A stretch of 64,000 nucleotides of DNA from Biomphalaria glabrata (lineage: Eukaryota; Mollusca; Gastropoda; Planorbidae). Below the pieces are notes generated by a model. It did no database searches. It saw only the letters and a program-made list of their open reading frames with translations, and was not told the DNA's origin. Made by a program: the position numbers and the translations under genes. Positions 11,461-22,689 of this stretch are shown piece after piece. The first letter of the stretch is position 1, and the number at the start of each line of letters is the position of its first letter. The stretch is taken from NCBI RefSeq assembly GCF_947242115.1, contig NC_074721.1, positions 38,605,254 through 38,669,253 on the forward strand, written 5' to 3'.

Positions 11461-11599
11461 GTCTAGATCTATTACAAATTTAATGGCACGACTGATCCGA
11501 ACTAATTGATATAATTACACTTTGTATTAGCTTTGTTTTGTTTTGGTTTTTTATAATATTTTTTTTTTGTTTTTGTTTTTTGTTTGTGTACAAAGCTTT

Positions 11600-11780
11600 T
11601 TCTTTCTAGTACAATTTTATCCCATTCCCGGTTCAAATTGAAATCTAGCACAATTATTCAATGTCGATGATACAGAATAAATCAATTAATATTTGTTAAT
11701 TTATTATTGGTAATTAATTATTATTATTTTAAAGTTTTAAACAATGCACCCTGAATCGTGCTGTTGATAGCTTATACATT
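11600..11780 (+). repeat. DR repeat, partial copy
   Basis: Contains a weak GTTCAAATTGAAATCTAGCA module and the TTATTGGTAATTAATTA core. Confidence 0.6.
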
Positions 11781-12521
11781 ATAAGATATTGAATAATTGT
11801 TTCAAAAATGACAAATCTCTTCGGAAAACGGTTGACACCATTAGTTCTAAAAATTAAACTAAATAATAATGGCTTTAGGCTTTTGGGAACAAGAGTATGG
11901 GAATTGGATTCTACTGTGGTAAAATTGCATATAACTGATTACAAGGATTATTAAATTACTTAGTTTATCAATATTTATGTGATATGTAATCCGTATACAC
12001 CAAAAATCTTTTAAAATTTTTTGAATCATTAAATATTTTTGTTTGTTTGTTTTGCATTTTCCCGATTTTTCTTCAAATTTAAAGGATATTACAATATGCC
12101 GCGGAACGACTAGAAATGGCAGCGGGCAGGGTTCGAACTCCACAGGACGTCACTTGATCAGGCAGCCATTTTTTTTTTTTTTTGCAAGCTTCTTTGTATG
12201 AAGGGAAACAACTAGAAATATGACAAGTTTAAATTGCATACACTGTTGACAATATCAATAATGAATATTAATTTAATAGCTATTATTTTGGGGGGAATTC
12301 GACAGTGTTTACTGTGATGTGCAAGCAAATTGCGTTTAGTTAAATTTTATAACCATTATTTTTTGTTTGATTTCGGAATTTTTTTTAAAGCCGTAGATAT
12401 GTTACATACAAATGCTGTTTATATTTAATTGAATTAGTAATAAGTAATGACAACCTATGCTGAAAGTAATAGGCAGTGTTTTTTTAATGTAGTTAATATT
12501 TACTATTAATAAGTTTTTCTG
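11781..12521. other. Intergenic with a tRNA-like scrap
   Basis: Mostly unassigned AT-rich sequence. At 12105-12165 the minus strand has a tRNA-like B-box motif (GAGTTCGAACCCTG) preceded by GGCTGCCTGATCAAGTG, probably a SINE head fragment. No gene. Confidence 0.35.
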
Positions 12522-13059
12522 TCTGTCTGTCTAGTAAAAAAATGTGCACACGTTATTTCTCGCATAACCATTCTTTGATCATGCTGAAACGTCGCACAAT
12601 TATTCATTGGCCTAGACCTGCGGCTCGCGAGCCACATGCGGCTCTTTGAGTGTGAAGCTGCGGCTCTTTAGTTCCATACACAAATATTATTTATTGTATC
12701 GAAACATTTTTTAAAATAGTTCTGAATCTTTTTTTAACGAAGATTAGGCACCGATTCTTTCTCTCAGCCACTTGTACTCGCTTTTCACCACACCCCTCCC
12801 CCATTACACGCGTCGTCACTGTTGTCAGTCCGCCGGAAGCTCTCGAATGACGTCGTCGTCGGATGTTTCTATGAAGGTTTTAATTCGCTTTGACACAAGA
12901 CGAATTGGCATCTTAACCACGTGCTTTGACTGTGACGTATAGTTTGTTGTTATAGTAGCCTACCATGTAGTTTGTTTGTAAACGAGTTACAAGCGAATTA
13001 TCTTCTCAAAGTTAGAAGCAATTTACAAGTAATGTTATTCTGGCAAGCTGTGCGGCACC

Positions 13060-14770
13060 ACTAGAAATGGCACAAAAAGGAAAACCATTTACGATGACGA
13101 GTATGTCAAAAACTGTTTCCTACATGCATCTGAAGGAACTGTTTCATGTTTAAAAAAAAAAAAAACAGAAATATTGAAAAAAAAATCAAAGATTTGCCAA
13201 TATCCGCTGAAACAGTACAAGACAGTATAGCTAAAATGTCTTCAAATGTAACATATTAGCAGGTGGAAGATATTTTATTTTCTTCCTTATCACTTGCTAT
13301 AGATGAGTCTTGCGACTTAAAGACACGGCACAAGTAGCCCATTTTGTCAGATATATGTCTTCCCAAAGTCTAAAAGAAGAACTTCTAGGATTGCTACCGC
13401 TTTCGTGACAAACTAGCGGGGACGATAGGGCAAATGCTGTGCAAAAAATATCTTGAAGACAATAAGATCAATTGAAATAAAATCATTTTAAAAGCAACTG
13501 ACAGAATATGACAGGAAAAAATAAAAGAGCAACAACGATTTGTCGGAGCGAAATAAACCAAGAAATTCTTACGTTTCACTTAATAATGCACCAAGAAATA
13601 CTTTGTGCCCAAAACGATTCCAACCTAAATAGATGAGGTCATGAATTTGGTAATCAAGACTGTTAACAGCATCTTGTCAAAAGCCATCTACCACTTAAAC
13701 GAAATGGAGACTCAATAATCCGACCTCCTTCTTCCCAAACAAATGCTATGACTTTCCAAAGGTAAGGTGATGAAACGTTTAGCTTTGTGCTTGAACGAAA
13801 TAAATACATTTCTAAATGATAAAGGCATTTATCACACCGAATTAGAGAACGACAAATAGTTGCAAAACTTTTTCTTTATAATTGATATAACAGCGAAATT
13901 CAATGAGCTGAATCTAAAACTGCAAGTAAAGGAAAACCAATCCTATGTTTTAGTAGAAGAATTGGTTTGTTTTGAAGACAAATTTATTCCTTTTGCAGAA
14001 GATATTCAGAGCGGTCAATTACTTCATTTTGAATGTCTGTCTAAAGCAGTATCGCGATAAAATCAGTGAAACTTTTAAGATAAGATAATTTTATTGATCC
14101 AATCAAATGGAAATTCAGTGTGACTACAATTGACAACATCAGAGTAACTACTGTACAATAACAGTATAGATGACTAATTCGAACAACATTCACACACTAA
14201 ACCAGCGCTTTATGATATGACTTCTATGTACTTCTTGATGACGACTGCTGATCTTGTAACACCCTGACCGAAAGTGGGATAAAGGAATTTTTAGATCTTT
14301 CTGTTTTAGTCCTAATGGAAAGGAGACGACCACTTCGTTCACATCTTATGACACGAATTACTTCATCACAGTTATAAAAAAATCAAAGAAGAATTTCTTG
14401 ACAGATTTGAGCAGCTCGAAACCAACAAAACTATTCGAGCATTCCTAGTACACCATCTCAACAGTTGGAGGTCCAGAAATGTAAGTCCGTAACGCAACAA
14501 AGTGGACAACTGTAAGGAATGCCGCGAGTTGATTCGGCGCATGGAATAAACTTCCAGATTGCTACAGTTAGGTGAAGAAGTTGGCATTTGGAGTACTGAC
14601 TATATATCGATTGACATAGTCGTGCGAGCAAGCGTTCTCGCATGAATATAATTAAAAGTAAAGTAAGAAGCCAATTAAAAATTGAGCATTTGGAGTCGTG
14701 TTTGAAACAAAAAAAAAAAGTTACCGTATGAGCCAAATGTATCCACAATTTCTAAAACCATGCAAAGCTA
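13060..14770 (+). pseudogene. hAT transposase remnant (ZBED5/SCAND3-like)
   Basis: Scattered frames carry hAT-type transposase sequence. Near 13065 it reads KRKTIYDDEYVKNCFL. The 66-aa open stretch 13860-14060 includes FNELNLKLQ, a hallmark of this family. Near 14620-14700 FSRMNIIKSK followed by LKIEHLESCL matches the C-terminal hAT dimerisation region. The frame is broken by many stops and frameshifts and by a LINE fragment at 14074-14345, so it is not functional. The product would have bound the element's termini and catalysed cut-and-paste transposition. The clade assignment is from memory of ZBED5/GTF2I-repeat-like proteins and is moderately sure. Confidence 0.75.
14074..14345 (-). mobile_element. 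LINE 3' tail inserted in the hAT element
   Basis: On the + strand it opens with TAAGATAAGATAATTTTATT, so the LINE 3' end faces left and the element is minus-oriented. The sequence interrupts the hAT transposase frame between the FNELNLKLQ block and the later FEQLE-type block. Exact right edge uncertain. Confidence 0.6.
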
Positions 14771-14885
14771 ACGCGCTCATTGAATTCGTTCGAATAATTG
14801 TTTGTTATTGAAGTACACGTTAATGTTGTAAATAAACGTTTAACTTCTTTAGTTGTTAACCGAAATAAAAAATAATTATCTAATA

Positions 14886-15009
<124 letters not shown>

Positions 15010-15299
15010 TATATTTTTTTTTAATCATTGGTAAGAACTATTTATAGTTGGCAGAAAAAAAAAAAAACAACGTTGCGGCTCTTTTAAAACTTCGAAATTT
15101 TATAAATTGTAATTTTTGGCTCTTTCAACTCAAAAGGTTGCCGACCCCTGGCCTAGACACGACATGAATCAATAGTATAAAAAGTAACCTATTAGTCAAA
15201 TAATTACTGGTAATTAATTGTTTTATTTAATAGCAACAATGGGAACTAATTCTTCAGAAATGGCTAAATTTGTTGGGTTTAGCCCCCTTAAATAATTGT

Positions 15300-15770
15300 T
15301 AATGCTATTTTCCCCATCACGCATTCTCCGATCAAGTTGAAACTTTAAACAATTATTAATTGTATCTAACAAAACATGAATCAATTATAATAATAAAAAA
15401 AAAAACAATCAGTAAAAATATATATTTAAAAAGAAAAGTTTCCCTTTCAGACCTTGCGATCTATTTAGCAGATGATGTTAAGGTCATCTGTTTCTTTGGC
15501 CAACGGTTAACGAGCAGGGTGTCATGTGGCCAGCACAACGACAAACTGCCTTTACTTTCCAACTAAAATCATGTACCCATTAGAGCTGGGTGGACTCAGG
15601 GAGTCCTAAAAATCCCAAAAAATTCAAAATGCCTCTCTTCACCGAGATTCGAACCCAGAGCCCCAGGTTTGGAAGCCAAGCTCTTAACCATTCCACCACC
15701 GCGATCCAATTAATGGCAATTAATTATTTTGTCTGATATAGTATAAGGGAAATAGCCTGTAAATTAGGAG
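15300..15770 (+). repeat. DR repeat split by a SINE-A
   Basis: Left part at 15300-15425 (CCATCACGCATTCTCCGATC, AGTTGAAACTTTAAACAATT) and right part at 15705-15770 (TGGCAATTAATTATTTTGTC), directly following the previous DR copy. A similar head-to-tail DR doublet occurs at 41560-42045. Confidence 0.7.
15440..15704 (-). mobile_element. SINE-A, near full-length, minus
   Basis: Minus-strand tRNA-like head with CGGTGGTGGAATGGTTAAGAG near 15700; tail complement TTTCCCTTTCAGACCTTGCG at the left. The body matches the copy at 8165-8425. Confidence 0.88.
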
Positions 15771-16109
15771 GACTGAGAAAAAAAGACAACTTGAACTTTA
15801 AAAAAAGTACTTTTGATGAAACATTTAGTATATCATAAAATTCTCATTTTCATTTCATTGCGATGCCTCTATTCAATTCGTAACTTCGTGGAAACTTCAA
15901 AAACCTAAAACCTTGGGTGTGTGGACACTGATCTCAAAAACAGCTCTAACGACATTTTCCTAGAACTATGATAGTTGTTGGCATCACAGGGAAAACTCTA
16001 GATTGACCCTTATAATTTATGAAATTAAATAAATAAATTTAAATTTGGCTAGAATTGTAAAATTATAAGAAAAATTGCTTAATTAGCCAATAGATTTTAC
16101 ATTGTCGCA
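15771..16109. other. Intergenic, nothing recognised
   Basis: AT-rich spacer without identified features. Confidence 0.4.
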
Positions 16110-16765
16110 CTGCAAAAATTATTCAAGATCTTCTTAAGTCGTTTGAAGTTATTAAATTTGTAAAGGAAAAGTAGCCGTTCAACAACTTTCGTTGCCAGGA
16201 TTTCATAATGGTCTTTCCACAAAACCTTGTTGTTCACAATAATACCCAGATATTCGTGTGAGTTGCCTTGTTGTATCGGTATATTGTTTTTCTGCAGTTC
16301 ATCTGTCAGTTGTTTGTTCCTTCTGAAATATATTTTGAATTATTTACTTTTTGTGATATTCAGTTCTAAAAAGTTATGAGTGCACCAGTTTGTAAACTCT
16401 TCTATTTAGCGTATATTGAGTTACTTTTCCTGATATATGAGCGACGATGGCAGTATCATCAGCGAATTTAATAAATCAGAGTCATTGAGGCGACTTAGAT
16501 CATTAGTGTAAAGATTGTGCAAATGCCGGATAAAGCACACACAACCTTGTGGAACCTCAGAACATTATACTCGAAATGACACTTTTGTGTTGTTTTGAGC
16601 CCATGTTTGTACGTAAGGGCTGACGTTTATATTACTCAGTTTGTGGATCACTAGATGTGGCTGTATAGTGTTGAAAGCCGAGGAGAAATCTAGGAAGAGC
16701 ATTCGTGTTAACGATTTGGGTGTATCGAGATGCATATCAAGCTAATCCAAAAGCATCGTCAAGTT
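16110..16765 (-). mobile_element. LINE reverse-transcriptase fragment (Rex1/X-element-like), minus
   Basis: The minus strand reads MLFLDFSSAFNTIQPHL (RT motif A, DFSSAFNTI) near 16700, VPQGCV (motif B) near 16550, a degenerate FADDTAIV (motif C) near 16460, then LELNITKSK and HEYLGIIVNNKVLWK. The order fits the palm and thumb of a non-LTR reverse transcriptase. Several frameshifts and stops interrupt it, so it is a dead fragment. Clade is tentative. Confidence 0.8.
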
Positions 16766-17944
16766 CCCCTAGCTGTTTATATGCAAACTTTGCAAACTGA
16801 ACATACACAAAACATTGTTAAAATATACATATTTTCGCATGGGGCTAATTCCTTTGGATTCTACTATAATTAAAATATATTTTTTGACTACTCGCTAATG
16901 CTCCTATATCTGCGACTACAATATTGTATACACAAGCCTCCCACACAGTTTCAGAATGACTGAGTACTGACAACACACCATCCATAAAAACTTCCGTGTG
17001 TGTATGTGTCCCAGGACTGTTGGACTTTACTATTAAATAAAGACATTGACCTTCAAAACTTCGGAGATCAGGCATTTCGTGTGAGATGTAAGCCCATGTG
17101 TGTTGTATTCGGAGTTTCATGCGTCTAGAGTGGGAAAATAGGACAAGCAAATGAACGCAAGAACTATGAACAATTTCTGAACAAAGTTTTCACATTTGTT
17201 GTTGTGATACCATAAAATTCGTTTTTTTTTTTATTTTTTTGGAAAATAAAGTGGACAAAAAGTAAAAAATAAATTAATTAACTTTCAAAAAAACAACAAC
17301 ATTTATTTATTGAAATTTTTAGTTATTATTATTATTATGGTAATTATTTATATATTTATTTATTTATATATCAACACCTTAAAAAAAAACATTGAAAATT
17401 GACATATATATATTTCTACTTTAATTGTTTATATAAAGGGGATTTGTAAATAGTTGCTTGATCACATTTTGAATTCCCCTTACTGATAAGGGGGCAAAAG
17501 TCATGTTATTCAGGGATTCCTGATAGTCCAACGGAGATGGTACCGTTTGGATGTCGGATTACAAAGGTTAATTGTACTTAAAGTATTTGACAAGAACTAT
17601 CCATTTATGACGTAACAAGATATTCTCTTAGAAATTTAAGGCTCAAACATAAATTATAGACGAGAAAGAGTATCCTCAAATTGGGAAGCTTTGCTCCATT
17701 TAAAGTTGTTTTTTTTTTGGTCATTTTCAGCCTATTTTCAGAGAATGTTCTATTTTCTTCCTAGTTTTCGTAATCCCCAAAACGGGAGGTCACTCAATAC
17801 CATAGATTTAAAAATAAATTACAATTAGAGTTTCAACACGGTCAAAGTTCTTAAAAATTCCCAATTTTCAAAATTTCTTTTGAGGTGATATGTGATTTTT
17901 GGACCACAGTTGTAGAACTACTCCGTCGTCTATCTGGTACAAAC
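16766..17944. other. Intergenic, nothing recognised
   Basis: About 1.2 kb of AT-rich sequence. The minus ORF 16845-17150 (101 aa) has no recognisable domain. Homopolymer T/A runs near 17220-17240 and 17375-17390. Confidence 0.4.
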
Positions 17945-18510
17945 ATTGTACAAAGTTTTTTTTTTTTCTCACACAAAAAGTTGACCGACTCTACTAAAGC
18001 TATAGTATTATATGGATCTAGGCTATGTTTACAATGTTGACATGAGAAAAGATCGAAAGGATTTAGATGTAGATCTAATTTTAAGAACTAAACTTTGCGC
18101 AGTTTTTTACTTTGACACATGAAAGAACAATATATAGTCTATTGATTTCATTATTTAATCAAATTAACCTTCAAATTTGTGTTTCAAAAGCATTTTTACA
18201 TAAATTCGTTCCATATATCTGAGAATTCAGAACGTCCTGACTTACTTTATAATACCATTCATTTAACAAATCGGGTAAACCCGTTTTAATTGTACTTTAT
18301 ATCCTATTCATCTATCCCTCCTTTCGTTTTTAATAGATATGAATGTATCGGCATCGGGTAAACCCAGTTTCTCAAAACTAATTTTATTTTCGTAGCGAAA
18401 GAGAAAAACTTGAAAGGATCATTAGCTAAGTTTAACATTCATCTAAATCCAATCCACTAGATTAGTAAACACAAACTAGAACCCGCAGGCCGCGGGTAAT
18501 ATCAATATAA
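17945..18510 (-). repeat. GR repeat, minus-oriented copy
   Basis: Read on the minus strand it starts with ATTACCCGCGGCCTGCGGGT and runs to GTTGACATGAGAAAAG-type and CCTAGATCCATATAATACTA-type modules that also occur, in the same order, in the + copy at 22690-23812. Class unknown. Confidence 0.65.
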
Positions 18511-18579
18511 ATTACTGTGAAAACAGATTTAACCGATTTGTTAAAAAATTAAAATTGAGATACAATTGTTGTTGTTTTT

Positions 18580-18697
18580 TTTTATTTTTAAGGCTGTGGC
18601 AGGGATATTAAACATGAACTCCGCCATGATCTAAGAAACGTTTATGCCAAGTTTTATCAAGATTGGTCAAACAATTTAAATGTATACATACATACAT
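18580..18697 (+). repeat. GR-like tail with CATA microsatellite
   Basis: Contains GTTTTATCAAGATTGGTCAA followed by TACATACATAC, the same tail that ends the GR copy at 23700-23812. Confidence 0.6.
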
Positions 18698-18870
18698 GGG
18701 AAGCGTGGTCGAGAGGCCAAGTGCGCTTGAACTTGGCTTGGCTTGGCTACCCAGAAGGGGGCTCGAGGTTCGACACCCGACTCGGGCAGAGTTGTGTTTA
18801 CTGAGCGCCTAAATGAGATTGGACCATGAAAGCATGAAAGTAGCGCTATATAAAAGCTATAATAATAATA
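18698..18870 (+). mobile_element. SINE-B (tRNA-derived)
   Basis: Head GGAAGCGTGGTCGAGAGGCC resembles a class-II tRNA 5' half (A-box TGGTCGAGAGG). A B-box-like GAGGTTCGACACC follows at about 18767. The body has CGGGCAGAGTTGTGTTTACT and the tail GCGCTATATAAAAGCT plus (ATA)n. Other copies: 20894-21086, 25683-25945, 54165-54318 (minus), 57803-57960. Confidence 0.9.
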
Positions 18871-18900
18871 CATACGCCTTATTTTCTGCTTAATATATTA

Positions 18901-19525
18901 CAGTGATGCCCAAAATACCAGATCCGGCTCGCGAAATGGTTCCATCCGGCCCGGCGAAACGATGGCACAAAATGTAGAAAATCCCCTCTCCAAAAAGGTA
19001 GATAAAGTTATTTTAACCTACGTTACCCTAACTTTTTCTCTGATGGATTGGTACCATGACCTTGTGTTTCTGAAATGGGACTAGATGTATAATCTAACAG
19101 GAAAAGTGTACGGATCTTTACTTTGTTGTGGCGCATGATAATAAGCCAATGTATTTGATATGTAAAGAAAGTATGGTTGTTTAAAAAAAAATATATGGCA
19201 GCATTCTTAATTTGAGCCGCGAATAAAATATTGTTAAACTACGCCTAGAGATTGAAGGATTGAATAGTTGCCAAAAAGAGATGATAAGAAAATGAGTCGG
19301 TGGTTAAGCTAGATATAATGCTGCTCATATTGTAAGTAGAGAATTGAAGCCATTTTTCCGAAGGGTAGACAAGAAGACAAACTTCAAACATCTCGCTAAT
19401 TAATCTAAGTGCTAGATCCACGGTTTTTTTTTTTATAAAATAGTTTCAGTTTTCGGTCATGTGGCCCGCGACACGAGTGTCGGAAATTAAAAGGCCCGCA
19501 GGTCGAATTAGGCTGGGCATCACAG
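18901..19525. mobile_element. hAT-type MITE (CAGTGATGCCCA termini)
   Basis: Termini CAGTGATGCCCAAAATACC and GGCTGGGCATCACAG. Perfect 8-bp target duplication ATATATTA at 18893-18900 and 19526-19533. 625 bp with CCGGCTCGCG and GGCCCGCGAC subterminal motifs and no open transposase frame. Confidence 0.92.
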
Positions 19526-19533
19526 ATATATTA

Positions 19534-20084
19534 GATCTAAGTCACGAAAAAGTTGGATAGACTTTATTTTTCTTTTTGAGTTACAATTTAAAAATAATTT
19601 CTTCTCTCTTTTAGATATTCTTAAAGAACAAAGGAATATTTTAAAACATTGACTTTTAGTTATAGTTTGTTAAAAGTAAAATTTTGATAAATAGTGTGAT
19701 TTCTGTGAAGTACCTTTTTGTAAAATAAACAATAAAGTGTTACCCGCTGAGATGCGGACGTGATTTGTAACTAACATATATTGGATACTTTTGATACCGC
19801 TGTTATGCGGATAGGATTGTTTATTATTTCTTGACTTGTAGCACTAACAAGGAGTGCAGTGTATTATTATTATTATAGTAAAATAAACTTCATGTTTGTC
19901 TGCTGAAACGGACTTAGGTCAGTTTATAGTATTTGTCTTGTCACGTGTCAAGAGTACCTCAGGAAGCAAGAACTCAGTATTACAGGACATTCGAATTCTG
20001 CAACCTTACACCATTCAACCTGTCATTTACAGGGTCAAATGAATGTCATACATCACCACAAAAGCATTAAAGTAAAAGTAAGTA
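19534..20084. other. Intergenic, nothing recognised
   Basis: AT-rich. A pair of loosely similar blocks (ACCCGCTGAGATGCGGA and ACCGCTGTTATGCGGA near 19741 and 19796) hints at a small local repeat. No gene. Confidence 0.4.
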
Positions 20085-20362
20085 CCCCTATCGTAGACAT
20101 TCAGACCCTGCGATCTATAGTACAGATGATGTCAAGCTCCTCAATTACTATGGCAAACGATTAACCAGGAAATCATGTGACTAGCACAACGGCCAACCTC
20201 TTTACGTTCCCCAACTATTGTCAGATGACCATCAGAGTTGGGTGAACTCAGGAGCGTCCTGAGACTCCCGAAACTATAAATCCCGGTCTTCACTGAGATT
20301 CGAACCCACGACCACACGGTTCGAAAGCTAAACGCCTTACTACTTGGCCACCACGCCCCTTA
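20085..20362 (-). mobile_element. SINE-A, near full-length, minus
   Basis: Minus-strand head GGGGCGTGGTGGCCAAGTAG near 20360; B-box region complement at GAGATTCGAACCCACGA; left end CAGACCCTGCGATCTATAG. Confidence 0.88.
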
Positions 20363-20525
20363 CCTCAAAAATAAATGCCAAAAAAAAAAAAAAATTCGGG
20401 CACCATTTTTTATTTGAAATTCATTGCATTCAATATTTATTCTATAGGAGTTAGGAGTATGCTTGAAGCTGTTTTCAACAAACCGACTTCTGAATGTACT
20501 CCAACATGTCCGAGACAGAATAGAT

Positions 20526-20728
20526 CAGCGGTTCTCAACCTTTTAAGCTCGGCGACCCCTTTTTATAATCCCCCACCCTGCCGCGACCCCCCCCCCCCAG
20601 CCGACACACACATACAGCAATATAAGAGTAGGCAATAATAATCCATATTTTCGATAGTCTTAGGCGACCCCTGGCAAATGGTCAATCGACCCCCAAGAGG
20701 GTCGCGACCCACAGGTTGAGAACCCCTG
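20526..20728. mobile_element. hAT-type MITE (CAGCGGTTCTCAACC termini)
   Basis: Textbook hAT ends CAGCGGTTCTCAACC and GGTTGAGAACCCCTG with a perfect 8-bp duplication GAATAGAT at 20518-20525 and 20729-20736. 203 bp. Confidence 0.96.
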
Positions 20729-20893
20729 GAATAGATCTAATATGTTAGACGTGTGCACTCTGGCGTCCATTATCACGTGACGCGAATGAAACACATTGAA
20801 GATCTAAGGATAGTATAGCAATTTAGTCGTTTTCTCTTTCTCTTCATAAAACATTCAAATATAAGCAATGAACTATCTCTACTCACAAGACAT

Positions 20894-21086
20894 GGGAAGC
20901 GTGGTCGAGAGACTAAGTGCGCTTGAACTACCTACTTCGACACCCGACTCGGGCAGAGTTGTGTTTACTGAGCGCCTTAAGGCAGCACGGAAAACCAACT
21001 CCTAGATACCCCCCCCCCAACTGGTCCACAAATGCTCTGAGCATGCTATAAGCATGAAAGTAGCGCTATATAAAAGCTAGAAATAT
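20894..21086 (+). mobile_element. SINE-B with target duplication AAGACAT
   Basis: Head GGGAAGCGTGGTCGAGAGAC, body CGGGCAGAGTTGTGTTTACT, tail GCGCTATATAAAAGCTAG. Flanking AAGACAT at 20887-20893 and 21087-21093 supports retrotransposition. Confidence 0.9.
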
Positions 21087-21420
21087 AAGACATTGTTGAA
21101 TTCGCGAAAGTCGCTTTTAAGAATCATTGACGATTTTTAGGGGAATAAAATGAAAGAAAGCAATATGAAAACTTGGATCAACTGATATTTGTTTCACCTC
21201 CGTACAGACACAACGGAATGAGACAACAAATGTTCCGGATGATGAAAATTGGTTCATGTGAAATTTGGGTCCGTGAGGTGTTACCAAAGAATGCCGACCA
21301 CGTCCTTCGAAGCCGCATATTTTACAGAGAGATAAAAAGCTCAAAGCTCAGGAGAAAAAAAAAGCTGGCTAGAAGAAGAAAAACGGAGAGGCCGAAACAA
21401 CACAACACAACACTCTAGAC

Positions 21421-21612
21421 CAGTGGTTCCCAAACTTTTTCCTTAACGGAACACTTTGCACGTTCTAAGCATTTAGCGGAACATTTTGATCATTTTTTTG
21501 TTTAAGCGAGATGGCGGCCTACTAATTAATTATTCCAGTGGTTTGTGCTGGAACACCATTACAGGCCTGGCGAAACATTAGGGGTCTGCGGGACTCTGTT
21601 TGGGAAGCGCTG
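21421..21612. mobile_element. hAT-type MITE (CAGTGGTTCCCAAAC termini)
   Basis: Ends CAGTGGTTCCCAAACTTTT and CTGTTTGGGAAGCGCTG. 8-bp flanks CTCTAGAC (21413-21420) and CTCTCGAC (21613-21620) match at 7 of 8. 192 bp. A related right-hand end is at 28745-28822. Confidence 0.92.
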
Positions 21613-21717
21613 CTCTCGACAAATAACTGTAGATCTAGAACCCACTGTGCATTTCATCTCATGTGTGACAGGCTGGCTATCTTATTTTTTTTATTCTTTT
21701 TTTTTTTTTTTTTTTAA

Positions 21718-22200
21718 AGTGATTAACCTAGAAATATAGTAATAGTAATAGAAATGTTATTTAATATCAAAGACATACTACCTAACCAATGAACCCCCTA
21801 AAGACAGAAAAATGATACAAGTATCCTCTACTCCAGAACAATCAACACAATTTTTTTTTTTAAAAGGAAACCTCAGAATTTGCGCTATTTAGTTTTAGCT
21901 TTATCATCATAGGAATCCTTGGGCCTTAGGCCTCTTTTCTTTGCCTCTTTTTTGGGCTTTATGTGCATCTTTTATGGGCCATCTTGCCTCTTTTGTGGGC
22001 TTTTTTTTAAATTATTTTTTTATTTGTAAGTTATCATAATTCACAAGTATTAAATCATAAACAATTGAAAAGTGATTAACCTAGAAATATTATTTAATAT
22101 CAAAGACATACTACATAACCAATGAACCCCCTAAAGACAGAAAAATAATACAATTCCCTCTACTCCAGAACTATCAACACAATTTTTTATTCAGTACTGA
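21718..22200. repeat. Local direct duplication (about 130 bp, 350 bp apart)
   Basis: The block AGTGATTAACCTAGAAATAT ... GAACCCCCTAAAGACAGAAA ... ACACAATTTTTTT is present at about 21718-21855 and again at 22070-22190 with small differences. Between them lies a degenerate GCCTCTTTT/GGGCTTTT repeat patch (21920-22005). Confidence 0.75.
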
Positions 22201-22689
22201 ATAGATTACATTGACAGCAACGCACACGACGCATTAAAAAGAAATAATGATTGCATATTCTTTATATTATATTTAAAGAATCATAAACAGGTTATGCAAG
22301 TAAGAATATTACGTTTAAACAGACCTTATTAATAATGAATTCTTATGCAGTAAGCTGGATACTTCTTCAGCCCACACCAGTCTGGCAGCGCTCAATACTG
22401 CACGGCGTTAAACGAGATTACTACCGGCACCAATCTTCACTTGAATCCCCTTATGGTGTTATTGCAATGTTTCTCATTATTTGAGATTTATCTTATTTTT
22501 TTCCACCCATACAAACAGACGTAAAAGTGAGTTGATATTTGGTTTGTAAATTGTTTTCTCCCTTTAATCTTGATAACTAAAAATAAATAACGTAAAGCCC
22601 ATCAACTTCATTTGACTGTATTCAAAGGGGAATAATCCAACAATAGCAATATGACATACTTTTGAAGTAGAACTTTAAACTTTATATAT
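22201..22689. other. Intergenic, nothing recognised
   Basis: AT-rich with no gene or repeat I can name. Confidence 0.4.

Larger units (their letters stand above)
9945..11540 (+). repeat. DR repeat, long copy split by three later insertions
   Basis: Head to core lies at 9945-10140 (GGATTAAGCTGAAAAATTTG, TTAACTTTCGGTAATTACTT). A tRNA-like section follows at 10195-10260 (AGCTGAGTGGCTAGCGCTTC). The tail starts near 10360 (CAACTGGTCGACATAAG). The copy is then interrupted by an ACTAG repeat (10408-11137) and a MITE (11233-11460), and resumes with CTATTACAAATTTAATGGCA at 11469. Confidence 0.7.

Noticed and set aside
21718-22200. Pair of LTRs or a short retroelement
   Set aside because: The 130-bp direct repeats lack TG...CA ends and target duplications, and the 215-bp interior has no element-like content. 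A local duplication is simpler.
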